Assembly (NCBI GenBank): GCA_021813195.1
Contig: JAKALI010000231.1
Location: forward strand, 1 to 6,697
Source: Pseudomonadota bacterium
GTDB taxonomy: Bacteria > Pseudomonadota > Alphaproteobacteria > Rhizobiales > Hyphomicrobiaceae
Direction: 5' to 3'
DNA: 6,697 nt
Of this stretch, positions 1 through 6,228 are shown piece after piece. The first letter of the stretch is position 1, and the number at the start of each line of letters is the position of its first letter. A program made the position numbers and the translations under genes. The notes beneath the pieces are model-generated. The model saw only the letters and a program-made list of their open reading frames with translations. It had not been told where the DNA came from and ran no database searches.

Positions 1-225
1 GGCAACTGTGCAGCGGGGCAGGCAGGCAATACCGATGTTATGGCGCACCATTTCCTTGGTCGCAGTGGATTCTTCGAGTACCAGATTCTGATTTGCGGTC
101 ACCGCTTGTGCGCATATAAATTGTAGAAATTTTGATTGCACCGAAATGCCGATAGCTAGGGGATGTCTTCTGACCCGCCAAAAGATGGCCCCATATGGGA
201 TGCTTTGAATGAATGGGGGCAATCG
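1..225 (-). pseudogene. C-terminal fragment resembling a LysR-type regulator, runs off the left edge
   Basis: On the minus strand the frame ending at position 1 is open from 225 to the window edge (75 codons), with TGA and TAA stops just upstream at 226-231. The last 35 or so codons (about 1-105) read LVLEESTATKEMVRHNIGIA followed by CLPRCTVA. This matches the pattern in LysR effector-binding domains: a 'xxxLVxxGxGIAxLPxxxV' stretch about two thirds into the domain. The part at 106-225 is not recognisable. A complete LysR protein would need roughly 200 more N-terminal residues, but that space is taken by stops and the hydrolase gene, so this is probably a broken gene, or a frameshifted one whose end lies outside the window. 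No good start codon or ribosome site is visible. The family assignment rests on a short motif and is tentative. Confidence 0.45.
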
Positions 226-233
226 TTATCAGA
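169..233. repeat. Interrupted inverted repeat in non-coding DNA
   Basis: TCTGA at 169-173 pairs with TCAGA at 229-233. Inside it, GATGGCCCCAT (184-194) pairs imperfectly with ATGGGGGCAATC (213-224), with one mismatch and one bulged G. The internal loops are of unequal length. It lies 81-145 bp beyond the stop of the hydrolase gene on the minus strand, so a transcript 3' structure is possible. It lacks a T run, so a classical intrinsic terminator is not supported. An insertion-sequence end or decayed repeat is an alternative. Nothing else could be assigned between 226 and 313. Confidence 0.35.
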
Positions 234-313
234 CCCGAGCAATAGTCAGCGCGGATGCACTTCTTTTCGCACATAACGAGGACGCAGCTCCAGATTTGGT
301 AACGATGGGGACG

Positions 314-1045
314 CTACAATCGTCCTGCGAATGCGTCACTGATGAATTCATCGATCAAGCGGTATGACTGGCGCGCGGCCGGTTCGTTATATTTCGCTAT
401 GCCGGGCACATTCGCTTCAGGCTCACAGAACGAGTGAAGGGTATGCCCGAAGGTCAGCATCTGCCATTGAGCTTTAGCCGCTTCCATTTCCGCTTCAAGT
501 GCATCCCGTTGCGCCTTCGGCGCGACAGGATCGGCGGCGCCGTGTAGGACCAAAAGTGCCGTCCTGATATCTCCGACGCGCGCCGGTAAGAGCGTGTTGA
601 GATCGCCATGAACACTGACCGCCGCCTGCAGCTCGGCGCCGGCGCGGGCCAGTTCCAGCACGTTGCCTCCGCCGAAACAGAACCCGACCGCCGCTTTCCG
701 TGCAGTATCGCCAATGCCACGGCGTTCGCTTTCCTCCACGAGCGCCGCCAGGGCGGCCTGGATACGCAGCCGGCGTTCATGCGGATCAGCGCGAAGTGCA
801 TCAGCGAGCGCTGCCGCCTCGGGCGGCCCCTCACTTACTTTGCCGTTCCCATACATATCGGCCACAAAGCCGATGTAGCGGGAAGCGACCATCGTCTGGG
901 TACGTGTAATCGCGTCGGCGCTCACACCGAGCCAATTGGGAGCGACCAGCATGAGCGGACGCTTACCCTTCTTCGTCTCATCATAGACGAGTGTGCCAAT
1001 GAAAGTGTTTCCGCCGGCGCAGTAGGTGATCCGTTCGACTGCCAT
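314..1045 (-). CDS. Dienelactone hydrolase family protein (alpha/beta hydrolase)
   Basis: The product is 243 residues, a normal length for the family (about 235-250), with no signal peptide, so it is probably a cytoplasmic hydrolase of an ester or lactone. The nucleophile elbow GFCFGG (121-126) supplies Cys123. LLVLHGAADPVAP supplies the acid Asp172, and FGHTLHSF supplies the base His204, giving the Cys-Asp-His triad of the family in the right order. Near the N-terminus the segment VAPNWLGV (34-41) has Asn37 where classical chlorocatechol-pathway enzymes have Glu36, and the residue four after the catalytic His is Glu208 rather than Arg206 (numbering from memory of the strain B13 enzyme). True dienelactone activity is therefore doubtful. 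The ATG at 1045 is preceded by AGGA with a 6-base gap. The gene lies 193 bp downstream of the GntR regulator in the same direction, so the two may be co-transcribed. Family is confident, substrate unknown. Confidence 0.9.
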   Translation of the reverse strand: MAVERITYCAGGNTFIGTLVYDETKKGKRPLMLVAPNWLGVSADAITRTQTMVASRYIGFVADMYGNGKVSEGPPEAAALADALRADPHERRLRIQAALAALVEESERRGIGDTARKAAVGFCFGGGNVLELARAGAELQAAVSVHGDLNTLLPARVGDIRTALLVLHGAADPVAPKAQRDALEAEMEAAKAQWQMLTFGHTLHSFCEPEANVPGIAKYNEPAARQSYRLIDEFISDAFAGRL

Positions 1046-1238
1046 GAGGTGTCCTGTGAGCGGGATGAATGTTGAGGAGCGTTACTCGTCGGTGCTGAAT
1101 TGAGGGGGGGACTTCACCCATTCGGCGACAGAGGTTGCACACGAAGTCGCATGTCTACTTCGTTACGGCAAAGCCGGCATAGGCGTCCATGGCGGAAGCC
1201 CGGAATCGGGCATGGCTTGGAACCTGCAAGGCAACGGA

Positions 1239-1961
1239 TTAGTCGATTCGAAAGTTTTCAATGACCTCCTTAAGGTGCCACTGGGTCTTTCGATAATGCG
1301 AGGTGAGCATGTCCAAAGCTTTAAGCTTGTCGCGGTCAATCGTCGCCTGCATGATCGCGCGATGCTCCTCCTGTGCGCTTTCGCGCGCGCCGGCGGCGAG
1401 ACCACCCAAATGCCGGTATCGCTCGCTGGCTTCGAAAACTTGAGCGCAGAACTTTGTCATCCACGAGGAGCCACACGCGGAGAGTAGGGACATGTGAAAG
1501 GATCGATGGGCCGCAATCCATTCGTCGCTGTCGGCATTGGAGTTCAGGACGAGACGTGGCGTCCGAGATAGTCGATGGAAGGCGAGCAAGACTTCCTCTT
1601 CCCACTTCTCTGTGCCCCGGTCGATCGAGCGTTCGAGCGCCGCGCTTTCCATCCAGATCCTGGTGTCGGTGATATCGGCCAGCTCTTCTTCACTAACCGG
1701 CATGACCGAGAAGCCCCGGCGATCGGTCTGCGTAATGAGCCCCTGGCTCGCCAGTCGGTTGAGCGCTTCGCGAACGGGACTAAGCCCAACCCCGAAGCGA
1801 TCGGACAAGGCCTGAGTCTTGATCTTGCTGCCCGGTTTCAACTGACCGGTGATGATGTCCCGGCGCAAGCTCGAGAATACCTGGGACGCAAGCGTTGCCC
1901 CGGTGCCGCCAATAACAGCGTCGTCGGTCCTGCCTTCGCTTGCTTGAATCTTCCTCAACAT
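1239..1961 (-). CDS. GntR family transcriptional regulator, FCD (FadR) subfamily
   Basis: From the ATG at 1961 the product is 240 residues, typical for the subfamily. Residues about 24-85 form the GntR winged helix: LASQVFSSLRRDIITGQLKP, then ALSDRFGVGLSPVREALNRL (the helix-turn-helix with the family's SPVREAL motif), then the wing LITQTDRRGFSV. Residues about 95-230 form the all-helical FCD ligand domain, with an FH pair (His156), His200 in EEHRAIM and His222, likely metal ligands. The Asp that usually precedes FH by three residues is His152 here. The frame stays open up to a TTG at 2078, but that extension has no ribosome site and runs over the probable promoter; the ATG at 1961 has GGCGGAG just upstream and puts the DNA-binding domain at the usual distance from the N-terminus. 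It is transcribed divergently from the propeller/TRAP operon and probably represses both directions until a ligand binds. Confidence 0.9.
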   Translation of the reverse strand: MLRKIQASEGRTDDAVIGGTGATLASQVFSSLRRDIITGQLKPGSKIKTQALSDRFGVGLSPVREALNRLASQGLITQTDRRGFSVMPVSEEELADITDTRIWMESAALERSIDRGTEKWEEEVLLAFHRLSRTPRLVLNSNADSDEWIAAHRSFHMSLLSACGSSWMTKFCAQVFEASERYRHLGGLAAGARESAQEEHRAIMQATIDRDKLKALDMLTSHYRKTQWHLKEVIENFRID

Positions 1962-2050
1962 ATCTCCGCCGGCAGTGGGAGGCCGTGAGCAACCCCGTAA
2001 GCTACGTCCGAAAGCGACATAATCCGCCGCGCCAAAGAGCTTTACTGACA

Positions 2051-2078
2051 TATTTATCGGTAAAATTTGTGTAGTCAA
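2051..2078 (-). promoter_or_regulatory. Candidate sigma-70 promoter of the GntR gene
   Basis: On the minus strand TTGACT (2078-2073) is followed after 16 bases by TAAATA (2056-2051). The -35 is one base off consensus and the -10 is weak. This would start transcription near 2043-2046, leaving a leader of roughly 80 bases before the ATG at 1961. The 2053-2064 palindrome lies over the spacer and -10. The TTG that could otherwise be read as an upstream start codon is part of this -35 element. Confidence 0.4.
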
Positions 2079-2092
2079 CTTTTTATCGATAA
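2053..2092. promoter_or_regulatory. Pair of candidate GntR operators
   Basis: Two related palindromes sit in the divergent intergenic region: TTTATCGGTAAA at 2053-2064 (one mismatched pair) and the perfect TTATCGATAA at 2083-2092. Their centres are 29 bp apart and both fit the consensus TTATCGRTAA. The left one overlaps the likely -10/spacer of the regulator's own promoter; the right one lies just before the -35 candidate of the propeller/TRAP operon. FCD regulators typically bind short palindromes of this size next to their own gene, so these are the best candidates for autoregulation and operon control. Binding is inferred from position and symmetry only. Confidence 0.55.
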
Positions 2093-2096
2093 TCTG

Positions 2097-2124
2097 TTGA
2101 CAGCCGTCCGCCCGCCGGTAAGGT
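2097..2124 (+). promoter_or_regulatory. Candidate promoter of the propeller/TRAP operon
   Basis: A consensus -35 TTGACA lies at 2097-2102. A poor -10, TAAGGT, lies at 2119-2124 after a 16-base spacer. The perfect palindrome TTATCGATAA ends four bases before the -35. The weak -10 suggests either activation or low basal expression. The first gene starts at 2163, giving a leader of about 30 bases. Confidence 0.4.
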
Positions 2125-2162
2125 CATCGCCTCATGGCCATGCAGAGGGCGGGGGCTAGAAG

Positions 2163-3101
2163 ATGTTGGATCTGGGTATTCAGCCGGGAGCGAAGGACGC
2201 TCTGCAGCCCTACCGGATCAGAGAACATCAAATCCCTTCTGCGCATAGCCAGCCTTATATCTGCGTGGAAGGCCCCGATCGGGCATTGTGGTTTTGCGAA
2301 AGCGGTGCCAATCGCATCGGCCGCTTCGATCCACAAATCCAATCATTCTCCGAATTTGTGCTGCCCCATGAAGACAGCGGACCCATAGGTTGCGCGGTCG
2401 GTGCGGATGGTTGCCTGTGGTTTGCGGAAAAGCGTAGAAACCGCATCGGCCGCATATCGATGTCAGGAAAAATCGAAGAATTCGAAGTCCCGACGATAGG
2501 AGCAGGCCCCGATGCCGTTGTGCTTGGGCCCGACGGCAATATCTGGGTCGCCGCGACCGACGCTGACAAGCTGCTCCGCGTCACCCCGAAGGGTGAGATC
2601 GCGGTCGTTGCTGACGGCATTTCGCCTGGAAGCAAGCCTCTGTCCATTAGCGTCCGCGGAAACGCATTGTGGTTTTCCGAGACGGCGGGCTCCCGCATCG
2701 CATGTCTGGTGCCGGGAAAACGCGTCATCGAATTCGCCCTGCCCAACTCGAAGGCCGAGCCGCGCGCCACTGTCGCTCACCCCGACGGCAGTCTATGGTT
2801 CGTTGAGACCGGGGGCGACGCGCTTGGGCGGGTGGATGCAGATGGCACCATCACAGAGCACCCAGTCGGCGGCACCGGGCTATCCTTGCGAGGCATCTGC
2901 GTCGGCCCCGACGGCGACCTCTGGTTCACCGAGAACTTCGCCAATCGAATTGGCGTCATGGATTCCGCCGGCCGTATGCGCGGAAGATTGACGATTCCGA
3001 CGCCCAACTCCGGCGCGCGCTGCATCATGGCGCACTCGAATGGGCGACTTTACTTCACTCAGTTCGATGCCGGCCTAATCGGAGAGATTTACAGCGTATG
3101 A
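2163..3101 (+). CDS. Vgb-like seven-bladed beta-propeller protein (SMP-30/lactonase-like)
   Basis: The product is 312 residues with no signal peptide, so probably cytoplasmic. It consists almost entirely of seven repeats of about 42 residues. Each carries a G-x-DG-xLWF core, with the LWF-type triplets starting at residues 42, 85, 127, 169, 211, 253 and 296, often followed by E-xxxNRIGR and an 'ITEFxLP' strand. This is the repeat of virginiamycin B lyase (Vgb) and related propellers. Compared with S. aureus Vgb from memory, His228 aligns with Arg243, Glu268 with Gly284, His270 with Arg286 and Glu284 with Gln300, so the lyase residues are missing and streptogramin resistance should not be inferred. 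It may be a lactonase-like enzyme or binding protein for the compound taken up by the TRAP system. The ATG at 2163 follows an in-frame TAG at 2157-2159 and a G-rich stretch. First gene of the operon, 42 bp ahead of the TRAP binding protein. Confidence 0.85.
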   Translation: MLDLGIQPGAKDALQPYRIREHQIPSAHSQPYICVEGPDRALWFCESGANRIGRFDPQIQSFSEFVLPHEDSGPIGCAVGADGCLWFAEKRRNRIGRISMSGKIEEFEVPTIGAGPDAVVLGPDGNIWVAATDADKLLRVTPKGEIAVVADGISPGSKPLSISVRGNALWFSETAGSRIACLVPGKRVIEFALPNSKAEPRATVAHPDGSLWFVETGGDALGRVDADGTITEHPVGGTGLSLRGICVGPDGDLWFTENFANRIGVMDSAGRMRGRLTIPTPNSGARCIMAHSNGRLYFTQFDAGLIGEIYSV

Positions 3102-3143
3102 CGTGATCTGCACGTAAGAACGACGAAGAATCGGGAGGGATAA

Positions 3144-4160
3144 ATGGACGCGAAGAAATCACGCCTGTGGTGCGCCGCGATTGCGGCGTTGGCAATGCTG
3201 CCCATCTCGGCGAAGGCCAATCCGGTCAAGCTCAAGCTGGCCATGTTCTCTAGCGACACGGAAATGACCTGGGTCACGACTATCAAGCCGTGGATGGACG
3301 CGGTCAACGCAGCGGGCAAAGGTATTGTCGAAATCGACGGCTATCCCAACGGCGCCCTCGGGCGCGCCTTGCCGCAACAATCTCAGCTCGTGCTCAACGA
3401 CGTGGCGGATATCGCCTTTGTTATTCCAGGTGTCACGCCAGGACGGTTCCCGGACAACGAGGTGATGGATCTGCCCGGGCTGTTCCGCAATCTGCCCGAA
3501 GCGACCCGCGTCTATACGCGGTTGATGGAGAAGCATGTCTTCAAGGGATTCGAAAAATACGTCGTAATTGGCGCCATGGGAACGACGCCTTTCGTGATCG
3601 ACTCGCGCACCAAGATCACGAGCCTGGCGGAGCTCAAGGGCAAGAAAATACGGACCACCAACGCAAGCCAGGCCGCCACAATCAAGGCCCTGGGCGCGGT
3701 CCCCATCCTGTTGCCCGTGCCGGAAATTCCCGAGGCGATCGGTCGTGGCACCATTGACGGTGCGACCGAATTCCCCGGCCCCCTTTACGATTTCGGCATC
3801 AATCGCGTGACTAAATATGACTATCAGCTTCCCGTCGGCATCTCGACGCTGACCTTGCTCATGAACAGGGCTAAATACGATAGCCTGCCGGCGAGCGCGA
3901 AGAAGATCCTCAAGAAATACAGCGGCGAGTGGTTCGGCGAGAAATTCATCAGCGGCTACGGCCACTACCTTGATGGCCTCGTGGCCAAGATGAAGGCCGA
4001 TAAAAGCCGTGTCAGGGTGGAGCCTACCGCAGCGGACCGCGCGACAGCCGAAAAGGCTTTCAAGCAGGTGGTGGCGGATTGGGAGAAGAAGTCGCCGCGA
4101 AATCCGGCTCTGCTCAGAGCGGTGCGTGAGACCCTCGCCCAAGTTCGCTCCGGCGGCTAA
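3144..4160 (+). CDS. TRAP transporter substrate-binding protein (DctP family)
   Basis: The product is 338 residues, normal for DctP-type periplasmic binding proteins. Residues 1-25 are a Sec signal peptide: the basic start MDAKKSR, a hydrophobic core, and AKA before a likely cut at Asn26. The mature part has the family order: a substrate-capturing lobe, YPNGALG (67-73), then ELKGKKIRTTN with Arg170, which by position is the conserved arginine that holds the ligand carboxylate. After it come ALGAVPILLPVPEIPEAI and GTIDGATEF (202-210). The protein would capture an organic acid in the periplasm and deliver it to the membrane subunits. An excellent ribosome site, GGGAGGG (3133-3139), sits four bases before the ATG, stronger than those of the neighbouring operon genes. 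This fits the usual excess of binding protein over permease. The ligand cannot be read from the sequence. Confidence 0.93.
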   Translation: MDAKKSRLWCAAIAALAMLPISAKANPVKLKLAMFSSDTEMTWVTTIKPWMDAVNAAGKGIVEIDGYPNGALGRALPQQSQLVLNDVADIAFVIPGVTPGRFPDNEVMDLPGLFRNLPEATRVYTRLMEKHVFKGFEKYVVIGAMGTTPFVIDSRTKITSLAELKGKKIRTTNASQAATIKALGAVPILLPVPEIPEAIGRGTIDGATEFPGPLYDFGINRVTKYDYQLPVGISTLTLLMNRAKYDSLPASAKKILKKYSGEWFGEKFISGYGHYLDGLVAKMKADKSRVRVEPTAADRATAEKAFKQVVADWEKKSPRNPALLRAVRETLAQVRSGG

Positions 4161-4163
4161 TTC

Positions 4164-4694
4164 ATGGCGGGCCGCCTCTATGACGCGGTGGAAACAGCGG
4201 CGTTCGCGCTGGCGCGGGCGCTTGCTGCCTTCGGGCTGCTGCTGCTGACTGCTTATGCCGGCATGACCCTGCTCGACGGCCTGATGCGGTCCCTCGCCGA
4301 TCAGCCGATCGAGTTCGTGCGGGACGTCGATGGCGTCGTCGTTGCCGCGGCCATGAGCTGTTGTTTTCCCCTCGCTTATCAGATGCGTAGCAATATTAGC
4401 ATCAAATTTGTCGGCATGATGCTTGGTCGCCGATGGGACCATCTGTTCGACGCCTTCGCGTCCGTCGTCGTGACCGTCGTCGCGGTTCTCATGGCTTGGC
4501 AGCTCTTTCTGTTCGCCCGAGACGAGGCCGTCAACGGCGATGCCACCGTCATGCTGAACATAAGAACCGCCCCGTTCTGGTACTTCGTCGCCTATCTCAT
4601 GGGGTTCGCCGCGTTCGTCCAGTTCCTCACCGCCCTGAGCGGCATCCGCCGATGCCTCGGCACGGCCGACGATGCTTCTGCGTCGCCACAATAG
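4164..4694 (+). CDS. TRAP transporter small permease subunit (DctQ family)
   Basis: The product is 176 residues with four predicted membrane helices at about 12-39, 53-74, 95-118 and 136-157, the DctQ arrangement. RSNISIKFV (75-83), after the second helix, corresponds to the family's R-x-HI-x-VD-like segment. The subunit joins the large permease to form the inner-membrane complex. It lies in the same reading frame as the binding-protein gene, separated only by TAA TTC, so the ATG at 4164 is the first possible start. It has only a weak ribosome site (GGCGG inside the preceding gene), which points to translational coupling. The C-terminal tail after residue 160 is hydrophilic. Confidence 0.9.
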   Translation: MAGRLYDAVETAAFALARALAAFGLLLLTAYAGMTLLDGLMRSLADQPIEFVRDVDGVVVAAAMSCCFPLAYQMRSNISIKFVGMMLGRRWDHLFDAFASVVVTVVAVLMAWQLFLFARDEAVNGDATVMLNIRTAPFWYFVAYLMGFAAFVQFLTALSGIRRCLGTADDASASPQ

Positions 4695-4712
4695 CACTGA
4701 CGGGGCGTACCT

Positions 4713-6017
4713 TTGAGCCCGATCGCAATCGGCGTAACCGGCGTCGTCGCTCTGTTCGTCCTGATTTTCATGCAGGTGCCGATCGCATTCGCGATGATAG
4801 CCGTCGGCGTCGTCGGCTTTGCCCTGCAAGCGGGATGGGCGGCCGCCTTCACATTCCTGGCCAGTGAACCGGTGCGGCTGTTGTCGAGCATCGACATGGC
4901 GACGCTGCCTCTGTTCATCTTGATGGGAACGTTTGCCAATATCGCCGGGTTTTCCGAGGATATTTACGCATTCGCCTCTGCCATGCTGGGCCACAGACGC
5001 GGCGGGCTCGGTTATGCGACGGTTGGCGGTTGCGCGGCCTTCGGATCGGTCTGCGGCTCGACCACCGCGACGGCGGCGACGTTCGGGAAAATCGCGCTGC
5101 CGCAGATGTTGAGGCGCGGCTATTCGCCGTCGTTTGCCACCAGCACCATCGCCGCCAGCGGAACGCTGAAGTCTTTGATTCCGCCGTCAACATTAATGAT
5201 CTTGTATTGTATCGTCGCCAAGACTTTCATCTTCGACATGTTTCTTGCCGCAGTCTTCCCCGCGCTGCTCACGATCGCCTTCAATATCATCGCCATCGCG
5301 ATCATTGTGCGGCTCGACCCGAACGCCGCGCCGGCACGCCCCCGCGCAGACTGGAAGGAGCGGCAGGCGGCGACAAAGCAGGCTGTGCCAGCTCTCGTGC
5401 TGATGATCCTGGTTTTCGGCGGGCTCTACAGCGGTATCTTCACCGTCGACGAGGCTGCTTCTGTCGCCGCGGTGCTTTCCCTTCTGTTTGCGCTGGCGCG
5501 ACGGCGCATGACGCTAGCCTCGTTCCTGAGCGGACTGCAATCGTGCGGTGCCACCGCGGTCATGCTCTACATGATCCTGATCGGCGCGTCCGTCTTCACT
5601 TATTTCATCACCTTGGCGCGGCTGCCGGAAGCGCTCATCCATGGCATCGAGTCTATGAACCTGGCGCCGCTTGCCCTGATCGCGATGCTACTGGTCGCAT
5701 ACATCGTGCTCGGCACGATATTCGAGGAACTGTCCGCCATTCTCATCACGTTGCCGTTCGTATTGCCGATCGTCGTGCACGCGGGTTACGATCCGATCTG
5801 GTGGGGAATCGTCAACGTTATCCAGGCAGAGTTGGCTCTGATTCATCCCCCATTCGGGATTATTATCTTTATTCTTAACAGCATGGCGCCGGAAATACCG
5901 ATGCGGACGATATACAAGGGCGTCGTTCCTTTTATTTTTGCAGACATAGCGGTTTTGGTCCTGCTCACCATATATCCTCAGATTGCCCTTTGGTTACCGC
6001 ACGCTCTTTCAAGGTAA
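4713..6017 (+). CDS. TRAP transporter large permease subunit (DctM family)
   Basis: The product is 434 residues, usual for DctM, and very hydrophobic, with about eleven or twelve membrane segments. It is the sodium-coupled transport channel. Family landmarks in order: MQVPIAFAM (20-28), LPLFILMGTFA (65-75), FGSVCGSTTATAATFGKIALP (from residue 110) leading to MLRRGY, the hairpin motif GTLKSLIPPST (150-160), GTIFEELSAILITLP (334-348), and ELALIHPPFG (373-382). Residue 153 is Lys where most relatives known to me have Gly in GxLGxLIPPS. Translation must begin at the TTG at 4713: an in-frame TGA lies at 4698-4700, no ATG or GTG occurs before residue 20 (inside the first helix), and GGGG (4702-4705) gives a modest ribosome site. 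It follows the small subunit after 18 bp and ends the operon. Confidence 0.93.
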   Translation: MSPIAIGVTGVVALFVLIFMQVPIAFAMIAVGVVGFALQAGWAAAFTFLASEPVRLLSSIDMATLPLFILMGTFANIAGFSEDIYAFASAMLGHRRGGLGYATVGGCAAFGSVCGSTTATAATFGKIALPQMLRRGYSPSFATSTIAASGTLKSLIPPSTLMILYCIVAKTFIFDMFLAAVFPALLTIAFNIIAIAIIVRLDPNAAPARPRADWKERQAATKQAVPALVLMILVFGGLYSGIFTVDEAASVAAVLSLLFALARRRMTLASFLSGLQSCGATAVMLYMILIGASVFTYFITLARLPEALIHGIESMNLAPLALIAMLLVAYIVLGTIFEELSAILITLPFVLPIVVHAGYDPIWWGIVNVIQAELALIHPPFGIIIFILNSMAPEIPMRTIYKGVVPFIFADIAVLVLLTIYPQIALWLPHALSR

Positions 6018-6056
6018 GTTTATATGGTCAACCAAGGGCTCGCTGGCTCTGAATTT

Positions 6057-6097
6057 GTCGGACGGGCTGAGCGAAACGAAGCCCGCCGACCGAATTT
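6057..6097 (+). terminator. Probable terminator hairpin after the TRAP operon
   Basis: GTCGG (6057-6061) pairs with CCGAC (6086-6090), and after a bulged A, CGGGCT (6063-6068) pairs with AGCCCG (6080-6085). This gives an 11-bp GC-rich stem with an 11-base loop. It begins 40 bases after the stop of the large permease gene. The following CGAATTT has only a short T run, so termination may be partial or aided by Rho. Confidence 0.5.
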
Positions 6098-6122
6098 CCC
6101 TCATGCTAAAACGCTGGCGGTG

Positions 6123-6146
6123 GGTACGGCGCGTACCGCGCTTTTG
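6123..6146 (+). terminator. Possible second, weaker terminator
   Basis: GGTACG (6123-6128) pairs with CGTACC (6132-6137) around a three-base loop, followed two to five bases later by TTTT. An alternative fold pairs GCGGT (6117-6121) with ACCGC (6135-6139). It could back up the hairpin at 6057-6090. The stem is short and this may be chance in GC-rich DNA. Confidence 0.25.
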
Positions 6147-6228
6147 TCCGTAATACGCTCTGATGTGCTTCGTCTGGGAATCGTCGTGAAGCTGGACTTC
6201 ATCCCGCGCTCGCCTGACGCTGAATGGA

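Noticed and set aside
38..274. A 78-codon minus-strand open frame
   Set aside because: It has no recognisable motif and overlaps the LysR-like frame, whose codons make better sense at 1-105.
1198..1211. GCCCG-GAAT-CGGGC hairpin downstream of the regulator gene as a terminator
   Set aside because: The stem has five base pairs and no T run on the minus strand. Read-through into the hydrolase gene remains as likely.
1287..1296. TTTCGATAAT inside the regulator gene as a third operator
   Set aside because: It lacks the full symmetry of the two intergenic copies and lies near the 3' end of the coding region; likely chance.
2163..3101. Streptogramin resistance (virginiamycin B lyase) function
   Set aside because: The fold repeats fit, but the residues needed for lyase activity appear replaced, and the operon context points to metabolism.
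3101..3115. ACGTG-ATCTG-CACGT inverted repeat between the propeller and TRAP genes
   Set aside because: The stem is only five base pairs with no T run, and the gap is just 42 bp with a strong ribosome site downstream, so neither a terminator nor a separate promoter is supported.
3159..4994. A 611-codon open frame on the minus strand opposite the TRAP genes
   Set aside because: It lies antisense to three well-supported transporter genes and crosses their junctions. Its composition is rich in His, Arg, Asp and Gln, as expected for the complement of hydrophobic GC-rich genes. No family motif is seen.
5030..5878. A 282-codon plus-strand frame within the large permease gene
   Set aside because: It is an Arg/His-rich shadow frame of the permease with no motif.
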